Of a stretch of DNA of 44,934 bases, positions 42,442-44,934 are shown one piece after another. The stretch comes from Flavobacteriales bacterium (GTDB lineage: Bacteria; Bacteroidota; Bacteroidia; Flavobacteriales_D; Crocinitomicaceae). Position 1 is the stretch's first letter. The number at the start of each line of letters is the position of its first letter. Below the pieces are notes generated by a model that saw only the letters and a list, made by a program, of their open reading frames with translations, was not told the origin of the DNA and searched no databases. The translations under genes and the position numbers were made by a program. The stretch covers positions 1 through 44,934 of the forward strand of contig CANMTO010000017.1 in NCBI GenBank assembly GCA_947500755.1, read 5' to 3'.

Positions 42442-43802
42442 TAGGCCATTGCTGAAATGATGTCATATCGCGTTACAATATGCGACTTACCGTCGGCTAA
42501 TTCAACCAAAACGGCGGGGGTATCTTTGTTGATCAATTTGCAAAGTTCTTCCACTGGGGTGTTGTGGTTAACCACAGGAAACGGAGCCCTCATAATGGAT
42601 GAAATCGGTGCATCTCGGAGCGCAGGATCATCAACCAACACTTGATACATGTGACTGTCCTCAATAGAACCCACAATTTTCCCGTCCTTCAATACTGGAA
42701 TTTGCGAAATCCCATAGGTGCGCATTTTTGCGATGGCGTGAGAAACCAATTCCTCCGCATAAACGGTTACTAAGGGCTTATCTTTATGCTTCGATACTAA
42801 ATCTCCTGCTGTTAACAATTCTTCTTCTAAAAATCCGCGTTCCCGCATCCATTCGTCGTTAAAAATCTTACCTACATAACGGCTACCGTGGTCGTGAAAC
42901 AACACGACTACTACATCGTCTTTGGTGAGTTGTTCTCCCATCTGAAGTAGGCCTTTGATTGCAGCACCTGCGGAATTTCCTACAAAAATCCCTTCCTCGC
43001 GTGCCAACCTTCGGGTATAAACAGCCGCGTCTTTATCGGTCACTTTTTCAAAATGATCGATGACATCAAAATCCACATTGGCAGGCAAGATATCTTCTCC
43101 GATTCCTTCGGTGATGTAGGGATAAATCTCGTTTTCATCAAAAATCCCTGTTTCTTTATACTTCTTGAAAACCGAACCGTAGGTATCAATACCCCAAATC
43201 TTAATGTTCGGATTCTTTTCTTTCAAGTATTTACCTACCCCTGAAATGGTTCCTCCCGTTCCTACTCCAACAACAAAATGCGTAATTTTTCCATCGGTTT
43301 GTTCCCAAATCTCAGGTCCCGTTTGCTCGTAATGCGCCGTGCGGTTAGATAAATTGTCGTACTGATTCACATACCATGAATTCGGAATTTCGGTAGCTAG
43401 GCGTCGTGAAACGGAATAATATGAACGTGGATCGGTAGGTTCAACGGCCGTAGGACACACCACCACTTCGGCTCCAACTGCCCTGAGGATGTCCATTTTC
43501 TCCTTAGACTGCTTATCGTTGAGTACACAAATCAATTTGTATCCTTTTATGATACAAGCCAAGGCGAGGCCCATTCCTGTATTTCCTGAGGTGCCTTCAA
43601 TGACGGTTCCTCCCGGTTTTAGAATTCCGCCTTTTTCGGCATCTTCAATCATTTTTACGGCCATTCGATCCTTTACAGAATTGCCTGGATTGGTAGTTTC
43701 CACTTTCGCTAAAATCAGACCTGGAATATCCTTTGTTAGTCTATTGATTTTAATGATTGGGGTGTTCCCGATCGTGTCAAGTACATTATTAAAAATACGC
43801 AT
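42441..43802 (-). CDS. Cystathionine beta-synthase-type pyridoxal-phosphate enzyme with CBS domains
   Basis: A 453-residue fold-type II enzyme. PLP binds the lysine (Lys44) of NPGNSVKDRMA; EGTSGNTGMGLA is the phosphate/substrate loop and GVGTGGTISGVG the glycine loop. Residues about 330-453 form two CBS domains (MRTYGISQIPVLKDGKIVGS, APFPVVNHNTPVEELCKLIN). The architecture is that of cystathionine beta-synthase, which joins serine and homocysteine; a cysteine synthase activity cannot be excluded. The frame opens at 43853, but the -7 box at 43824-43817 lies inside that extension, so ATG 43802 (MRIFNNVLDT) is the start. Confidence 0.9.
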   Translation of the reverse strand: MRIFNNVLDTIGNTPIIKINRLTKDIPGLILAKVETTNPGNSVKDRMAVKMIEDAEKGGILKPGGTVIEGTSGNTGMGLALACIIKGYKLICVLNDKQSKEKMDILRAVGAEVVVCPTAVEPTDPRSYYSVSRRLATEIPNSWYVNQYDNLSNRTAHYEQTGPEIWEQTDGKITHFVVGVGTGGTISGVGKYLKEKNPNIKIWGIDTYGSVFKKYKETGIFDENEIYPYITEGIGEDILPANVDFDVIDHFEKVTDKDAAVYTRRLAREEGIFVGNSAGAAIKGLLQMGEQLTKDDVVVVLFHDHGSRYVGKIFNDEWMRERGFLEEELLTAGDLVSKHKDKPLVTVYAEELVSHAIAKMRTYGISQIPVLKDGKIVGSIEDSHMYQVLVDDPALRDAPISSIMRAPFPVVNHNTPVEELCKLINKDTPAVLVELADGKSHIVTRYDIISAMA

Positions 43803-43816
43803 GCAAGATGTTTTAA

Positions 43817-43824
43817 CAAAATTA
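43817..43824 (-). promoter_or_regulatory. -7 box of the CBS-type synthase operon
   Basis: Minus-strand TAATTTTG, 14 bases before the ATG at 43802. It rules out the longer start at 43853 if transcription begins here. Confidence 0.5.
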
Positions 43825-43871
43825 GCAATAAAAGGCACGTGCCGCGCGGACAAAAACCCATGATTTTACCT

Positions 43872-43879
43872 TATTTTTG
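43872..43879 (+). promoter_or_regulatory. -7 box of mtaB
   Basis: TATTTTTG, a perfect match, only three bases before the mtaB ATG at 43883. Transcription would begin at or very near the start codon. Confidence 0.5.
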
Positions 43880-43882
43880 CAC

Positions 43883-44934
43883 ATGCAATTTCAACGAAAG
43901 GTTTCGTTTTATACGCTCGGTTGTAAACTCAATTTCTCCGAATCCTCCACCCTTGCCCGAAGTTTTGAAGAAGCAGGCTATGCCCGGGTAAACTTTGATG
44001 AAGAACCCGATGTTTTCGTAATCAACACCTGTTCCGTTACAGAAAATGCAGATAAAAAATGCAAGCAATTGGTGCGCAAAGCGAAGGAAATCAATCCAAA
44101 TGGCTACGTAGCCATCGTGGGATGTTTCGCCCAATTAAAGCCGGAAGCGATTGCCAAGATTCCAGGGGTAAACATGGTCCTTGGAGCCAACGAGAAATTC
44201 AAATTACTGGAAGAAGTTGAAGCGAACTACAACAATTCGGAACAAGTGATTAAACACGAGTCGATCAAACATGCCCTAACCTTTAACCCTTCCTTTAGTG
44301 CCGGCGACCGCACCCGTAGTTTTTTAAAAATACAAGACGGATGTGATTACTTCTGTACCTTTTGTACCATCCCATTGGCCCGAGGGAAAAGTAGAAATGC
44401 AACGATAGCAGAAACCTTACAAGAAGCTCAAAAATTAGTGGATAGTCCAGTACGAGAGGTTGTACTAACGGGCGTAAACATTGGGGATTTTGGTCAAGGG
44501 GGAGAAGAAACGTTCTTCCAACTCATTCAAGAATTAGACACCCTTGAAGGAATAGATCGCTTTCGGATTTCCTCCATAGAACCGAACTTACTAAGCAATG
44601 AAATCATCGATTTTTGTTTAAGCAGAAGTAAGCGATTCATGCCCCACTTTCACATTCCGCTGCAATCCGGAAGCGATCGCATATTGAAATTGATGCGAAG
44701 AAAATACGAGAGATCCGTCTTTCAAGACCGCGTAGAACAGATTAAACGATTGAATCCCGTGTGTTGTATTGGGGTGGATGTAATTGTTGGTTTTCCCGGA
44801 GAAACAGCGGAAGATTTTCAAGAAACGGTAGACTTTTTACATTCACTTGATATTTCGTATTTGCATGTATTTACCTATTCTGAACGCGCGAATACAACGG
44901 CCGTAAAACTTGGAGATGCTGTTCCGATGCACAT
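43883..44934 (+). CDS. mtaB: tRNA t6A37 methylthiotransferase, N-terminal part
   Basis: The first 350 codons of a radical SAM methylthiotransferase, cut by the right edge. It adds a methylthio group to t6A at position 37 of tRNAs reading ANN codons. The N-terminal domain has cluster cysteines in YTLGCKLN, VINTCSVTE and IVGCFAQ. The radical SAM motif is DGCDYFCTFCTIP (Cys154, Cys158, Cys161). LARGKSRNATIAE and PHFHIPLQSGSDRILKLMRR are conserved in MiaB/MtaB/RimO. YTLGCKLNFSES favours MtaB over MiaB and RimO. About 80-100 residues, including the TRAM domain if present, lie outside. Confidence 0.92.
   Translation, partial: MQFQRKVSFYTLGCKLNFSESSTLARSFEEAGYARVNFDEEPDVFVINTCSVTENADKKCKQLVRKAKEINPNGYVAIVGCFAQLKPEAIAKIPGVNMVLGANEKFKLLEEVEANYNNSEQVIKHESIKHALTFNPSFSAGDRTRSFLKIQDGCDYFCTFCTIPLARGKSRNATIAETLQEAQKLVDSPVREVVLTGVNIGDFGQGGEETFFQLIQELDTLEGIDRFRISSIEPNLLSNEIIDFCLSRSKRFMPHFHIPLQSGSDRILKLMRRKYERSVFQDRVEQIKRLNPVCCIGVDVIVGFPGETAEDFQETVDFLHSLDISYLHVFTYSERANTTAVKLGDAVPMH

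Overview
The window looks like chromosomal DNA of a Bacteroidota, most likely a member of Flavobacteriales. This is inferred from four things. Two secreted proteins carry type IX secretion (T9SS) C-terminal sorting regions and one of these has SprB-like repeats. Many transcription units begin with the Bacteroidota -7 box TAnnTTTG. Several small membrane families typical of the phylum are present (DUF4199, DUF4870, DUF456, DUF2452, DUF4389). The gene content is the usual mix of flavobacterial housekeeping and envelope genes. No insertion sequence, prophage, CRISPR array, tRNA or rRNA was seen, and no gap between genes reaches 300 bases.

Layout. 1-1070: pnp (cut by the window edge) and rpsO, minus strand, separated by a strong terminator hairpin. 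1172-3362: three minus-strand genes (DUF2752, a duplicated DUF4389 protein, a radical SAM/SPASM protein). 3439-6303: a tightly overlapping plus-strand operon (phosphoribosyltransferase, murQ, a ureohydrolase-family enzyme, a membrane protein). 6300-8250: a minus-strand pair, a secreted propeller-like repeat protein followed by an NlpC/P60 peptidase. 8365-14354: an export-directed plus-strand run (two M16 peptidase subunits, a TraB/GumN protein, an Asp-box T9SS cargo). 14421-18608: dnaX with an internal -1 frameshift, a menE-like ligase, a membrane J-domain protein and an endonuclease III without its iron-sulfur cysteines. 18695-23764: dnaB, a conserved secreted protein usually misnamed asparagine synthetase B, rho and a DUF4199 protein. 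23744-27953 (minus): mpl and a 917-residue secreted helical protein. 28038-30104: an FAD oxidoreductase, DUF2452 and DUF456 operon facing yaaA. 30931-36732: a SprB-repeat T9SS protein, then cmk, a lipoprotein, DUF4870 and a methyltransferase. 36797-39211: a TonB-dependent receptor. 39240-41333: an esterase, an SDR enzyme and a gmhA-type isomerase. 41319-43802 (minus): a pyridoxal-phosphate/CBS enzyme, a BtuF-like metal-receptor protein and a DCC-family protein. 43883-end: mtaB (partial).

Themes. murQ, mpl and the NlpC/P60 enzyme touch peptidoglycan turnover and recycling. dnaX, dnaB, nth, rho, pnp, rpsO, cmk and mtaB are core information-processing genes. Genes within operons overlap by 1-26 bases, which suggests translational coupling. 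Convergent genes abut at shared hairpins or overlap at their ends.

I did not find a clearly new multi-gene system. The best leads are the dnaX A10 slippage site, which is bracketed by a stop in each frame; promoters placed so close to start codons that several mRNAs should be nearly leaderless; the cluster-less endonuclease III; and three secreted protein families of unknown function.
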